Shown: positions 1 to 8,771, numbered from the stretch's first letter. The stretch: 39,196 bases of DNA from an uncultured Porphyromonadaceae bacterium (GCA_900541835.1 UQLL01000024.1:1-39196), one strand, 5' to 3'. Notes: generated by a model not told the origin, from the letters alone. Translations and numbers: made by a program.

Positions 1-53
1 GAGGTTCTGTCTCGATGCGCCAGTCTGAAAAATCAAATAATAGAACCTCCCTT

Positions 54-1844
54 ATGGATTACACTGTTCTCGATTTCCTTTCGCTCCTGGGCGCCGTGTG
101 CCTGTTCCTGTACGGCATGAAGGTGATGAGCGAAGGCCTCCAGAAAGTTGCCGGCGACCGGCTGCGCAACATCCTGGGCGCAATGACCAGGAACCGGGTG
201 ACCGGCGTGCTGACCGGCATCCTCATCACGGCGCTGATCCAGAGCTCGTCGGCCTCGACGGTGATGGTGGTCAGCTTCGTCAACGCCGGCCTGATGTCGC
301 TGGCGCAGTCCATGGCGGTGATCTTCGGCGCCAACGTCGGCACCACCGTCACCACCTGGATCATTTCGGCGTTCAGCTTCGAGATCAACATCTCCACCTA
401 CACCATAGTGCTGCTGGCGGTGGCCGTGCCGCTGATGTTCATGAAGAAGGGGGGCTACAAGTCGCTGGGCGAGTTCATCGTCGGCTTCTGCTTCCTGTTC
501 ATGGGCCTGGACCTGATCAGCACCTACGTGCCGAACCTGGAGGAGAACCCGCAGATGCTGGCCTTCCTGCAGGACTACACGCAGATGGGCATCGTCTCGG
601 TGCTGACATTCTTCTCCGTGGGCATCATACTGACGATGGTGGTGCAGTCGTCGGCGGCCACGTTCGCCATCACGCTGATCATGTGCTCGCAGGGGTGGAT
701 CTCGTTCACCCTTGGGTGCGCCGTCATCCTGGGCGGCAACATCGGCACCACCATCACGCCCATCCTGGCGTCGCTGAGCGGCAACCTGGCGGCGCGGCGC
801 ACGGCCATGGGGCACGTGCTGTTCAACGTCGTCGGCTCCATCATAGTGCTGCTGGTCTTCTACCCCTTCGTGCACCTGGTGGGCGACATCACCGGCGCCT
901 GCATGGGCCTCGACCCCTGCGACATAGACCGGGCGCAGGAGCTGGCAATGTCCGGGAACACCCTGCTGGACGAGGCTGGCCGCAAGATCTCGTTCGACCA
1001 GAAGACCGTGGCCTTCGGACTGGCCATGTTCCCCACCGTCTTCAACGCCGCCAACCTGCTGGTGATGATATGGTTCACCCGGCTATACGTCAAGGCAGTG
1101 TGCTGGCTCATGCCGGCCCGCCACCGCGACACCGAGGAGGAGTTCACCCTCAAGTACATCGGGCGCGGCCTGCTCGGCACCTCCGAGCTCAACCTGGCCC
1201 AGGCCCAGAAGGAGATCGTGGTGTACGGCGAGCGCGTGCAGCGCATGATAGGCATGGCCGAGACCCTCGTGGGCTCCGACCCCGACTCGCAGGAATACCT
1301 CGACAACGTCAACCGCATAGAGAAGTACGAAGAGATCTCGGACCACATGGAACTCGAGATCGGCATGTTCCTCAACAAGGTGGCCGAGGGCCGGCTCTCG
1401 CCCGAGGGCAAGAAGGAGACGGCCGCCATGCTCCGCATCATCTCAGAGATAGAGAGCATCGCCGACTCCTGCCTCAACGTCTCCAAGACCCTGCGCCGCA
1501 AGAACCAGGCCAAGGTGAACTTCGACCAGTGGATCCAGGCACAGATCGCCGGGATGTTCCGCATCGTCGACGCCGCCATGGACAACATGCTCGCGCTGCT
1601 GCGCGAGATGGACGCCCCCGACGAGGCACGCGTCATAGAGGCATACAACCGCGAACGCGAGATCAACAACTACCGCAACCGCCTGCGCGACGACAACATC
1701 TCCAACATCAACGACCATAAGTACAACTACCAGGAAGGCATCTTCTTCATGGACCTCATCAGCGAGGCCGAGAAGCTCGGCGACTACATCCTCAACGTCG
1801 TCGAGGGCGTCAAGCACCGCTTCAAGGAGGAGGCCTTGGCCTGA
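54..1844 (+). CDS. Na+/phosphate cotransporter family protein with PhoU-like tail
   Basis: Predicted inner-membrane sodium-dependent phosphate transporter of the NptA/YjbB (PF02690) family. The N-terminal half is strongly hydrophobic and carries the two family signature repeats, QSSSA at about residue 63 and QSSAA at about residue 198, which line the substrate pathway in this family. The C-terminal third, from about residue 370, is hydrophilic, helical and PhoU-like, as in the long (about 600 aa) Bacteroidota members. I chose the ATG at 54 because it gives the family-typical N-terminus MDYTVLDF; an in-frame ATG at 15 would add 13 polar residues. It is the first gene of a tight plus-strand run, with manC 24 bases downstream. 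The phosphate substrate is known for the family, not shown here. Confidence 0.9.
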   Translation: MDYTVLDFLSLLGAVCLFLYGMKVMSEGLQKVAGDRLRNILGAMTRNRVTGVLTGILITALIQSSSASTVMVVSFVNAGLMSLAQSMAVIFGANVGTTVTTWIISAFSFEINISTYTIVLLAVAVPLMFMKKGGYKSLGEFIVGFCFLFMGLDLISTYVPNLEENPQMLAFLQDYTQMGIVSVLTFFSVGIILTMVVQSSAATFAITLIMCSQGWISFTLGCAVILGGNIGTTITPILASLSGNLAARRTAMGHVLFNVVGSIIVLLVFYPFVHLVGDITGACMGLDPCDIDRAQELAMSGNTLLDEAGRKISFDQKTVAFGLAMFPTVFNAANLLVMIWFTRLYVKAVCWLMPARHRDTEEEFTLKYIGRGLLGTSELNLAQAQKEIVVYGERVQRMIGMAETLVGSDPDSQEYLDNVNRIEKYEEISDHMELEIGMFLNKVAEGRLSPEGKKETAAMLRIISEIESIADSCLNVSKTLRRKNQAKVNFDQWIQAQIAGMFRIVDAAMDNMLALLREMDAPDEARVIEAYNREREINNYRNRLRDDNISNINDHKYNYQEGIFFMDLISEAEKLGDYILNVVEGVKHRFKEEALA

Positions 1845-1868
1845 CATAGACCGATTCATTATCCACCC

Positions 1869-2963
1869 ATGGAAAAAAGACTCGAAAACACATACTGCGT
1901 GATCATGTGCGGCGGCGTGGGCAGCCGCTTCTGGCCCTTCTCGCGCCAGGACCGCCCCAAGCAGTTCATCGACTTCTTCGGCACGGGCCGGTCGCTGCTC
2001 CAGACCACCGTGGACCGCGCCCTGGAACTCGTGGACGCCGACCACGTCCTGCTCATGACCAACGCCGCCTACGCCCCCGTGGCGGCCGAGCAGCTCCCCA
2101 TGATACCGGCGGCCAACATCCTCTCCGAGCCGGCCCGCCGCAACACCGCCCCCTGCATCTGCTGGGCCGCGCACCACATCGCAGCCCGCGACCCCAAGGC
2201 CGCCATCGTCACCATGCCCAGCGACCACCTCATCCTCCGCCAGCAGGCTTTCGAGAAGGCCATAGCCAGGGGCGTCGACTTCGTGCGCGACACCGGCGCC
2301 CTGCTCACCCTCGGCATCAGGCCCACAGGACCCAACACCGGATACGGATACATACAGCAGGGCAAGCCCGTCGAAGACTGGCCCGGCATCCTCAAAGTGA
2401 AATCCTTCACCGAGAAGCCCGACCTGCAGATGGCCGAGTTCTTCCTCCGCAGCGGCGAGTTCTACTGGAACGCCGGCATCTTCCTGTGGCGCGCCGACGC
2501 CATCCTCCGCGCCTTCGCCGAGCACGACCCCGAGACCGGCGCCGTCTTCTCCGAGGGCGACGGCGTATACGGCACTCCCGGCGAGATGAACTTCATCGGC
2601 CACGCATACCCCAGCGCACCCTCCAACTCCATCGACTACGCCATCATGGAGAAGGCCGACAACGTCTACGTCCAGACCGTGGACCTGGGCTGGAGCGACC
2701 TGGGCACCTGGCGCTCCCTGCACGAGATGAGCCCCCGCACCCGCGAGGGCAACGTAACCCAGAACTGCAAGGTCCTGACGCAGGACTGCGCCAACAGCGT
2801 CTTCGCCATCGCCGGCGACAAGATCGTCGTCGCCGCCGGACTCGACGGCTACATCGTGGCCGACAACGGCAACGCCCTGCTCATCTATCCCATCGACCAG
2901 GAGCAGAAAGTGAAACAGATAGTCAACGAAGTGGGCCTCCGCTTCGGCGAAAAATACATATAA
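1869..2963 (+). CDS. mannose-1-phosphate guanylyltransferase
   Basis: Converts mannose-1-phosphate and GTP into GDP-mannose, the precursor of mannose and fucose residues in surface polysaccharides; cytoplasmic. The nucleotidyltransferase signature GGVGSRFWPFSRQDRPKQF is at residues 15-33, with FTEKPD near residue 180 and YWNAGIFLW further on. At 364 aa it has only the guanylyltransferase domain and lacks the C-terminal mannose-6-phosphate isomerase domain of bifunctional ManC/AlgA. The start ATG is well placed before the first beta strand. It lies 24 bases after the phosphate transporter and 2 bases before purC, so co-transcription is likely although the pathways are unrelated. Confidence 0.92.
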   Translation: MEKRLENTYCVIMCGGVGSRFWPFSRQDRPKQFIDFFGTGRSLLQTTVDRALELVDADHVLLMTNAAYAPVAAEQLPMIPAANILSEPARRNTAPCICWAAHHIAARDPKAAIVTMPSDHLILRQQAFEKAIARGVDFVRDTGALLTLGIRPTGPNTGYGYIQQGKPVEDWPGILKVKSFTEKPDLQMAEFFLRSGEFYWNAGIFLWRADAILRAFAEHDPETGAVFSEGDGVYGTPGEMNFIGHAYPSAPSNSIDYAIMEKADNVYVQTVDLGWSDLGTWRSLHEMSPRTREGNVTQNCKVLTQDCANSVFAIAGDKIVVAAGLDGYIVADNGNALLIYPIDQEQKVKQIVNEVGLRFGEKYI

Positions 2964-2965
2964 CA

Positions 2966-3910
2966 ATGCCACTGACAGAAACAGCATTCCGCCTGCCCGG
3001 CCAGGTGTCCGAGTACCACGGCAAGGTGCGCGACGCCTACACCCTCTCCGACGGCCGCATCGTCATGGTCGCCACCGACCGCATCTCCGCCTTCGACGTC
3101 ATCCTGCCCCGGGGCATCCCCTGCAAGGGACAGGTCCTCAACCAGATCGCCGCCTACTTCCTCGACGCCACAGCCGACATCATCCCCAACTGGAAGCAGG
3201 CCGTGCCCGACCCCATGGCCACCGTCGGCCTGCTCGCCCGGCCCCTCAAGCTCGAAGTCATAGTGCGCGGCTACCTGGCCGGATCCGCCTGGCGCGAGTA
3301 CGCCGCCGGAGCACGCTCCATCTGCGGCGTGCCACTGCCCGAAGGCCTGCGCGAGAACCAGCAGCTCCCCCACCCCATCATAACCCCCACCACCAAGGCC
3401 GACGAGGGTCACGACCTCAACATCTCCGCCGACGAGATCATCCGCACCGGCCTCGCCACCGCCGAGCTCTGGAAGCAGATCGAGCAGGTGGCCCTGGCTC
3501 TCTTCGCCCGCGGACAGGAGATGGCAACCAGGCGCGGACTCATCCTCGTCGACACCAAGTACGAGTTCGGCCTCGTCGACGGCCGCCTCATACTCATCGA
3601 CGAGATCCACACCCCCGACTCCAGCCGCTACTTCTACGCCGACGGCTACCAGGAGCGCCTGGAGAAAGGAGAGCCCCAGCGACAGCTCAGCAAGGAGTTC
3701 GTGCGCCAGTGGCTGCTCGACCACGGCTTCTGTGGCAAGCCCGGCCAGCAGGTGCCCGAGATGACACCCGAGTACTGCCGCTCCGTGGCCGACCGATACA
3801 TCGAGTTGTACGAGCACGTCACCGGCCTGGAATTCGTCCCCGCACCCGACCAGGACGACGCAGCCGCCAGGATAGAGAAGAACCTCACCGACTACCTGGA
3901 GCAGAAATAG
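2966..3910 (+). CDS. purC: phosphoribosylaminoimidazole-succinocarboxamide synthase
   Basis: SAICAR synthetase, the purine-biosynthesis step joining CAIR and aspartate with ATP. Visible family blocks are GKVRDAY near residue 21, SAFDVILPRGIPCKG, the GYLAGSAWREY block, DTKYEFG and DEIHTPDSSRYF. At 314 aa it matches the longer ADE1-like form common in Bacteroidota rather than the roughly 237-aa E. coli form. The reading frame is open far upstream, but the ATG at 2966 gives the expected N-terminus (MPLTETAF) and sits 2 bases after the manC stop. The stop is followed 2 bases later by the GTG start of the methyltransferase, so translational coupling is likely. Confidence 0.95.
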   Translation: MPLTETAFRLPGQVSEYHGKVRDAYTLSDGRIVMVATDRISAFDVILPRGIPCKGQVLNQIAAYFLDATADIIPNWKQAVPDPMATVGLLARPLKLEVIVRGYLAGSAWREYAAGARSICGVPLPEGLRENQQLPHPIITPTTKADEGHDLNISADEIIRTGLATAELWKQIEQVALALFARGQEMATRRGLILVDTKYEFGLVDGRLILIDEIHTPDSSRYFYADGYQERLEKGEPQRQLSKEFVRQWLLDHGFCGKPGQQVPEMTPEYCRSVADRYIELYEHVTGLEFVPAPDQDDAAARIEKNLTDYLEQK

Positions 3911-3912
3911 CC

Positions 3913-4656
3913 GTGCCGGGAGTAGAAAAGCTCAATCCCTACAAGGCAGGAGCGAAGGCCCCGCAGGTCGAGGCGATGTTCGACCACATCGCCTCGGCCT
4001 ACGACCGCATGAACTCGCTCATGACCCTGGGCATGCACGTGCGGTGGCGCACCCGCGCCCTAAACGAGCTGCGAAGGGCCGTGGGCGACACCGACGGCAG
4101 CCTCCTCGACGTCGCCACCGGCACCGGCGACGTCGCCATACACCTCCGCCGCCTCTTCCCACGCGCCTTCGTCACGGGCATCGACCTCAGCCAGGGCATG
4201 ATGGACGTCGCCCGCGGCAAGGTAGCCCGCCTACAGCTCCAGGGCATGGACTTCAGGCAGGCCGACTGCCTGGCCCTCCCCTTCGCCGACGGCACCTTCG
4301 AGGCCGTCACCGTCGCCTACGGCGTCCGCAACTTCGCCGACCTCGAAAAAGGATACCGCGAGATGCTACGCGTGCTACGCCCCGGCGGCCGCCTCTGCGT
4401 CATAGAGCTCTGCGAGCCCAAAAACCTCCCCATGCGCCTCGGCTACCGCCTCTACACACGCACCTTCGTGCCACTGATGGGCCGCGTCCTCAGCGGCGAC
4501 CGATCCGCCTACTCATACCTCCCCCGCTCCGTGGCCGCCTGCCCGCAGCGCCACGACATGACAGCCATCATGCGACACGCCGGGTTCGCCGACGCCGCAT
4601 ACAAAGTCCTGCCGCCGTCGGCCATCGCCATCTACACCGCCAAAAAACCAGAATAA
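3913..4656 (+). CDS. ubiE: demethylmenaquinone methyltransferase (UbiE/MenG)
   Basis: SAM-dependent C-methyltransferase; in Bacteroidales it would make the last step of menaquinone synthesis. SAM-binding motif I is DVATGTGDVAI, followed by the family markers YGVRNFADLEKG and LRVLRPGGRLCVIEL, and the RYMNS-like N-terminal block appears as YDRMNSLMTLGMH. I chose a GTG start at 3913, which gives MPGVEKLNPYKAG and 247 aa; no suitable ATG occurs before the conserved region. The start is 2 bases after the purC stop, and the gene ends with TAATG shared with thyA, so the three genes are tightly coupled. Confidence 0.9.
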   Translation: MPGVEKLNPYKAGAKAPQVEAMFDHIASAYDRMNSLMTLGMHVRWRTRALNELRRAVGDTDGSLLDVATGTGDVAIHLRRLFPRAFVTGIDLSQGMMDVARGKVARLQLQGMDFRQADCLALPFADGTFEAVTVAYGVRNFADLEKGYREMLRVLRPGGRLCVIELCEPKNLPMRLGYRLYTRTFVPLMGRVLSGDRSAYSYLPRSVAACPQRHDMTAIMRHAGFADAAYKVLPPSAIAIYTAKKPE

Positions 4657-5450
4657 TGCGCCAATACCAGGAAATGCTCCGCCACATCCTCGACCACGGC
4701 ACCGTGCGCGAGGACCGCACCGGCACCGGCACAATCTCCGTGTTCGGCTACCAGAACCGCTACGACCTCAGCCGGGGCTTCCCCCTGCTCACCACCAAGA
4801 GGGTGCACCTGCGGAGCATCATCCACGAGCTGCTGTGGTTCCTGGCCGGCGACACCAACGTGCGCTACCTGCAGGAGCACGGCGTGCGCATCTGGAACGA
4901 ATGGGCCGGCCCCGACGGCGACCTCGGCCACATCTACGGCTACCAGTGGCGCTCCTGGCCCACCCCCGACGGCGGGCACCTCGACCAGGTCTCCCAGGCC
5001 CTCGACCTCATCCGCAACCACCCCGAGTCGCGCCGCATCATCGTCTCGGCCTGGAACGCCGGCGAGATCGACCGCATGAACCTGCCCCCATGCCACGCCC
5101 TGTTCCAGTTCTACGTCAGCGACGGCCGCCTGAGCCTGCAGCTCTACCAACGCTCGGCCGACAGCTTCCTGGGCGTCCCCTTCAACATCGCCTCCTACGC
5201 CCTGCTGTGCATGATGATGGCGCAAGTGACGGGCCTGCGGCCCGGCGAGTTCGTGCACACCTTCGGCGACCTGCACCTGTATCGCAACCACGTCGAGCAG
5301 GCGCTCCTGCTGCTGTCGCGCACCCCGCGCCCCCTGCCCCGCATGCTCCTCAACCCCGCCGTGAGCGACCTCTTCGCCTTCCGCTACGAAGACTTCCGCC
5401 TCGAAGGCTACGACCCCTGGCCCGCAATCCGCGCCGAAGTCTCCGTGTGA
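4656..5450 (+). CDS. thyA: thymidylate synthase
   Basis: Methylates dUMP to dTMP using methylenetetrahydrofolate. At 264 aa it is the same length as E. coli ThyA, and the catalytic cysteine of PPCHALFQF falls at residue 146, exactly as in E. coli. The QLYQRSADSFLGVPFNIASY block is intact, as is the N-terminal FPLLTTKRVHLRSI segment. The ATG overlaps the stop of the upstream methyltransferase by one base (TAATG). Dihydrofolate reductase (folA), which often follows thyA in Bacteroidota, is absent here; the next gene is convergent and of different base composition. It is the last gene of the plus-strand run. Confidence 0.97.
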   Translation: MRQYQEMLRHILDHGTVREDRTGTGTISVFGYQNRYDLSRGFPLLTTKRVHLRSIIHELLWFLAGDTNVRYLQEHGVRIWNEWAGPDGDLGHIYGYQWRSWPTPDGGHLDQVSQALDLIRNHPESRRIIVSAWNAGEIDRMNLPPCHALFQFYVSDGRLSLQLYQRSADSFLGVPFNIASYALLCMMMAQVTGLRPGEFVHTFGDLHLYRNHVEQALLLLSRTPRPLPRMLLNPAVSDLFAFRYEDFRLEGYDPWPAIRAEVSV

Positions 5451-5532
5451 TTCACGATGCGTCCCGCACCGTCCGGTCCGGAAAGCCGGAAAACGCCGCG
5501 AAGGCACGAAAAATCACACTGACACCCGCGAT

Positions 5533-5565
5533 TCCACCGAGAGAAACAGCGATTCCCCCGGTGGA
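5533..5565. terminator. inverted repeat between convergent thyA and CatA-like gene
   Basis: TCCACCG (5533-5539) pairs with CGGTGGA (5559-5565), leaving a 19-base loop. It sits in the 118-base space between the ends of thyA and the convergent acetyltransferase, where a bidirectional terminator would be expected. There is no T-run, so this is a weak candidate. Confidence 0.3.
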
Positions 5566-5568
5566 TTA

Positions 5569-6267
5569 TCATCGTAGCTTGATATTGCGAATTTCTTTTT
5601 GCAGCCCGTCGAGGAAACGGGCTGCATGGGCGCCGTCCATCTGAGTGTGATGGAACTGGAAGGAGACAGTCAGCTTTGTCTTGAACCAATACTTGCGATA
5701 GCGGCCCCATATCAGGAACGGATTGTTATAGATGCCGCTGTACATACCGACCGCGCCGTCAATATCATATTGAGCCAATGCCGAGGTGCCTATCACCATG
5801 CTGTCGGTCATGTCGTGGTTTTCGCACGATTCCGCGACATGCCTGGTAAGCCGGAAGTATTCGTCGCTGAACGTTGCCAAGTCGTTTGAAAACGGCACAT
5901 CGCACGAGCTCACCTCGCCATCCCGGTTCATCACTATGGTATTGACAGCAAGAGTGTCATATTGAATCAACCGGCCATTGACAGGCAACACGTAGAACTC
6001 CTTGACCTTGCTTGCGGCGCGACCTATGCACCAGCACATCAGCATATTGAATCTCATTCCCTTGCGGGAGCTTACCTTTCGCAACCGTGTGACGTCAAGC
6101 GTCTTAAACAATGTCACCATCGGCATCGGCGCGTTAATCCACGCCTCGAATGCGAAGGCGCGGGTTGTCTCTTTGGGGTCAATCTCTCTCATTCTTTTTC
6201 TTTCTCTGTCAAAGTCAGGGCTGGCCAGCGAGCCTGAAATGCCATTCCCATAATATTCTTTCGTCAT
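5569..6267 (-). CDS. CatA-like O-acetyltransferase
   Basis: Member of the chloramphenicol acetyltransferase type A fold. The catalytic histidine motif HHTQMDGAHAARF is intact near the C-terminus, and the expected SFQFHH strand precedes it. The full frame gives 232 aa. An internal ATG at 6192 would give 207 aa beginning MREIDPKE and aligns better with the usual CatA start (about 210 aa), so the true start may be 6192. Many Bacteroidota chromosomal members are not resistance genes, and resistance cannot be called from sequence. Its G+C is clearly lower than thyA upstream, yet it lies outside the direct repeats of the neighbouring element, so it may be an older, separate acquisition. Confidence 0.8.
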   Translation of the reverse strand: MTKEYYGNGISGSLASPDFDRERKRMREIDPKETTRAFAFEAWINAPMPMVTLFKTLDVTRLRKVSSRKGMRFNMLMCWCIGRAASKVKEFYVLPVNGRLIQYDTLAVNTIVMNRDGEVSSCDVPFSNDLATFSDEYFRLTRHVAESCENHDMTDSMVIGTSALAQYDIDGAVGMYSGIYNNPFLIWGRYRKYWFKTKLTVSFQFHHTQMDGAHAARFLDGLQKEIRNIKLR

Positions 6268-6375
6268 AAGGCAGAAATGCTCGGTGCGTGTATCGCCGAG
6301 CGGAAAAATGACACCTTCGTTCGTATTATGATATCGAAAGCCGCATTTAGCGCATACTCACGCGAGTTCGGGACA

Positions 6376-6416
6376 AAAATTGCCAAGTAATTGAAATTCA
6401 ATTACTTGGCAATTTT
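6376..6416 (-). terminator. 41-bp perfect palindrome, probable original tRNA-Phe terminator
   Basis: Twenty bases (6376-6395) are exactly complementary to 6397-6416 around a single central base; the stem contains GCCAAG/CTTGGC and ends in AAAA/TTTT. It lies 4 bases outside the left 13-bp att copy. If the element is removed, this palindrome stands immediately downstream of the tRNA-Phe 3' end in the tRNA's transcription direction, exactly where its intrinsic terminator should be. Confidence 0.6.
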
Positions 6417-6420
6417 GCAA

Positions 6421-6433
6421 GTGGTGCCACCAG
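6421..6433. repeat. left attachment site (13-bp direct repeat)
   Basis: GTGGTGCCACCAG, identical to 22333-22345. It corresponds to the last part of the tRNA-Phe T-stem, the 3' acceptor strand and the discriminator base, read from the opposite strand. Sequence on either side differs between the two copies, so the shared core is exactly 13 bp. Confidence 0.75.
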
Positions 6434-6442
6434 CATTGTTTG

Positions 6443-6622
6443 CTATTTTACAGTCGCGTGATTATCAATAAGATACACGCTATAATGCGGCAGATAATAT
6501 CGTTTGCTCCACTGATATCTTGTGTCATTATGGGCATTTTGCACAGGGATTCTTGCGCATGACCCATTAGCCAGATTCTCAAAGTCCTCTCTGATGGTGC
6601 AAAGGTAATGATTTATTCTCAT
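6443..6622 (-). CDS. possible 59-aa ORF at the left end of the element
   Basis: An ATG at 6622 opens a 59-codon frame ending in TAG at 6443-6445, only 10 bases from the att core. The protein (MRINHYLCTI...IDNHATVK) matches no family I recognise. A promoter-like TACCTTTGC (6607-6599, minus strand) lies inside the frame, so it may instead be a remnant of a longer gene or purely fortuitous. It would be read outward towards the chromosome. Low confidence. Confidence 0.2.
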   Translation of the reverse strand: MRINHYLCTIREDFENLANGSCARIPVQNAHNDTRYQWSKRYYLPHYSVYLIDNHATVK

Positions 6623-6670
6623 ACTGACAAGAAGCGCAAATAGCTTAACTCAATTTAACAAAGTGATGAA

Positions 6671-6745
6671 CATCAAAAACAAAAAGTATTAGGCATCAAA
6701 AACACAAAATTATTTTGTGGGATAAAATTTAATCACTAATTTTGC
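6671..6745 (+). promoter_or_regulatory. promoter of the DUF4143 ATPase gene
   Basis: A -33 box TTTG (6714-6717), a 19-base spacer and a -7 box TAATTTTGC (6737-6745) match the Bacteroidota consensus. Transcription would begin only a few bases before the ATG at 6754, giving an almost leaderless message. A direct repeat CATCAAAAACA at 6671-6681 and 6694-6704 lies just upstream and could be an operator. Confidence 0.65.
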
Positions 6746-6753
6746 AGACAATT

Positions 6754-8052
6754 ATGAAGGAGATAAACTATCTGAAAAGAATTGCTGACAAGACTCTTGA
6801 TTTGAGGCTTGAGGCATTCGGTGCGGTGCAGATTGCCGGGCCTAAGTGGTGTGGCAAGACAACGACGGCTGAACGCCGTGCCGCAAGTGTCATCAAGATG
6901 CAGGATCCGGACCGAAGGGAGGGGTATCTTGCCACCGCAAGGACGAAGCCATCATTACTGCTCAAAGGAGACACTCCACGACTGATTGATGAGTGGCAGG
7001 TGGCTCCGGTAATATGGGATGCTGTGCGTCATGCCGTTGATGAGCGAAGGGCGAAAGGTCAGTTTATCCTTACAGGATCGACTGTAATAGATGACGATGA
7101 AATAATGCACACTGGCACCGGACGCATTACCAAGATGGCAATGTATCCTATGAGCCTCTTTGAATCGCTCGAATCAAATGGTTCAATCTCGTTGCGCCGA
7201 CTTTTTGATGAACCGGATTACGACATTGACGGCGAGATGTCGCAACTCCCCATCGAGCAACTGATTTTTGCCGCGTGCCGTGGAGGGTGGCCAGCCTCTC
7301 TCGATGTCATGAGCCGTGAGGCAAAATTGCTGATTGCAAAAGATTACGTTGAAGTTATCTGCAATGAGGATATATCAAGGGTGGACAAGACCCGGCGTAA
7401 TCCGGCTTTGGCGAGATTGATACTTCGCTCTTACGCGAGAAATATCTGCACATTGGCAAAGAAAACTTCAATGCTTGCCGATGTGTCCGAGGAAATGGAA
7501 AGCACATCAATGCCGACTTTCGATGACTACGTCGGTGCGTTGGAGAAACTGTTTGTCATTGATGACATTGAGGCATGGTCACCGGCCATACGTCCAAAGA
7601 CAGTAATTCGCACGGGGAAGAAACGCTGTTTTGTGGATCCATCTATTGCCGTGGCATCTCTGGGTGCATCGCCGGAAAGTCTCGAACTTGACCTCAACAC
7701 ATTCGGGTTCATCTTTGAGTGCCTGTGTTTTCGCGACCTTCGGGTCTATTCACAAGCCATAGGTGGTCGCCTATCGTATTACCATGACCGTTTTGGTCTT
7801 GAGGCTGACGCTGTATTGCACCTTGATGACGGACGATATGCGTTGATAGAATGTAAACTCGGAAGCCGGGAGATAGAAGAAGGCGCAAAACACCTCCTTG
7901 AAATAAAGCGTCTTGTCTCTGAAAAGAATAAAGCTGAAAAGCAGATGAAACTTCGAGAACCGGATTTACTGATTGTCCTCACCGGTGGAGAAATGGCATA
8001 TACCCGCGAAGACGGAGTGAAAATAATCCCGATAGGCTGTCTGCGGGATTAG
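6754..8052 (+). CDS. AAA_14/DUF4143 ATP-binding protein
   Basis: P-loop ATPase of the AAA_14 plus DUF4143 architecture, common on mobile islands and of unknown cellular role. Walker A is GPKWCGKTT at residues 29-37, followed by LIDEWQ (Walker B region) and LTGSTV (sensor). The central DUF4143 region covers about residues 190-340. The C-terminus has AVLHL...ALIECKLG, a spacing compatible with the PD-(D/E)XK-like fold seen at the end of this family. I chose the ATG at 6754 (432 aa) because the upstream in-frame TTG at 6742 overlaps the promoter -7 box. It is the first gene inside the left att and is convergent with the HTH genes. Confidence 0.85.
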   Translation: MKEINYLKRIADKTLDLRLEAFGAVQIAGPKWCGKTTTAERRAASVIKMQDPDRREGYLATARTKPSLLLKGDTPRLIDEWQVAPVIWDAVRHAVDERRAKGQFILTGSTVIDDDEIMHTGTGRITKMAMYPMSLFESLESNGSISLRRLFDEPDYDIDGEMSQLPIEQLIFAACRGGWPASLDVMSREAKLLIAKDYVEVICNEDISRVDKTRRNPALARLILRSYARNICTLAKKTSMLADVSEEMESTSMPTFDDYVGALEKLFVIDDIEAWSPAIRPKTVIRTGKKRCFVDPSIAVASLGASPESLELDLNTFGFIFECLCFRDLRVYSQAIGGRLSYYHDRFGLEADAVLHLDDGRYALIECKLGSREIEEGAKHLLEIKRLVSEKNKAEKQMKLREPDLLIVLTGGEMAYTREDGVKIIPIGCLRD

Positions 8053-8153
8053 GAGATTTTTAGATGACCCCCATATCGCAAATTTCATCAGTAAATTTCC
8101 TCAAAAATATTCAGCACATCACCGCAAAATCATCCATATAGCCCGAAAATATC

Positions 8154-8190
8154 AGCCCTCGATAATCGCGATGGATTACCGAGGGCTTTG
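8154..8190. terminator. strong hairpin between convergent genes
   Basis: A 14-bp stem (8154-8167 with 8174-8187, one mismatch), six-base loop GCGATG, and a short T-run. It lies between the ends of the DUF4143 gene and the convergent HTH gene and probably terminates both. Confidence 0.7.
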
Positions 8191-8197
8191 ACATAGT

Positions 8198-8494
8198 TCA
8201 CTTATACGGCGGATGATAGTTCTGCCGGAGGTAGGCTTCGATTTCGTGCTCGGAGTAGAGGATTTTGCCTTCGAGGGAGTAGTAGCCGAACAAGCCTTTC
8301 AGCCGGTAGTTGGCGAGGGTGGATTTACTGACCGACAGACGGCGGGATAATTCGGAGTCGGAAAGGAATCTTACGCCCTCAAACATCGGTCTGGATCTCT
8401 CGGCAAGCTCGTTAGCTACGGAATTGATTTCACTGAGCATAGTGAAAATCTCCTTACGCTCCTCTTTTGTCTGCATTGGTATATTCTCAGCCAT
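8198..8494 (-). CDS. excisionase-like helix-turn-helix protein (second of pair)
   Basis: A 98-aa protein starting MAENIPMQ. The middle reads LSDSELSRRLSVSKSTLANYRLKGLFGYYSLEGKILYSEHEIEAYL, a MerR/excisionase-type winged HTH followed by a wing strand, as in the small DNA-binding proteins of Bacteroides mobile elements; these usually regulate excision or mobilization genes. I chose the ATG at 8494 because it overlaps the stop of the upstream HTH gene (8-base overlap), indicating coupling; an in-frame ATG at 8512 would add six residues. Its DNA targets are not known; the nearby 12-bp repeat array is one possibility. Confidence 0.75.
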   Translation of the reverse strand: MAENIPMQTKEERKEIFTMLSEINSVANELAERSRPMFEGVRFLSDSELSRRLSVSKSTLANYRLKGLFGYYSLEGKILYSEHEIEAYLRQNYHPPYK

Positions 8495-8771
8495 ATTTCT
8501 TATAATTTTCATTCAGAATTCTGCCAATCTCATCGGCAGGATAGTAAACCTTGCCCTCAATCAGAGTGTATCCGATTTTACCGTCAGCACGCAGCGCAGC
8601 CATTGAGCGTTGCGAACGCCGGAGTATGCTTTGTGTCGAATTGTTGTCAATCCATTCCTGACGCCTATTGTGTGAAAGCCGACATAATGCCGTTGTAAGC
8701 ATCTGGCGACATTCTTTAAGAGCGACGACCATAGCGTCATATACGGTGCGCTCAATCATAATGTAGTCCAT
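8487..8771 (-). CDS. excisionase-like helix-turn-helix protein (first of pair)
   Basis: A 94-aa protein with an N-terminal helical region (ERTVYDAMVVALKECRQML) and a C-terminal excisionase-like HTH (STQSILRRSQRSMAALRADGKIGYTLIEGKVYYPADEI). It resembles the downstream gene in architecture, and the two probably form a bicistronic unit typical of Bacteroides NBU-like elements. Its upstream side faces the 12-bp repeat array and oriT-like region, from which its promoter must come; I see no clear TAnnTTTG box. Recombination directionality factor or repressor are both plausible roles. Confidence 0.72.
   Translation of the reverse strand: MDYIMIERTVYDAMVVALKECRQMLTTALCRLSHNRRQEWIDNNSTQSILRRSQRSMAALRADGKIGYTLIEGKVYYPADEIGRILNENYKKYG

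Noticed and set aside
33..875. Long minus-strand frames opposite the Na/Pi transporter and other high-G+C genes
   Set aside because: In high-G+C coding DNA the complementary frames stay open. Their products are His/Arg/Gly-rich low-complexity sequence without motifs, while the opposite strand encodes a clear family.
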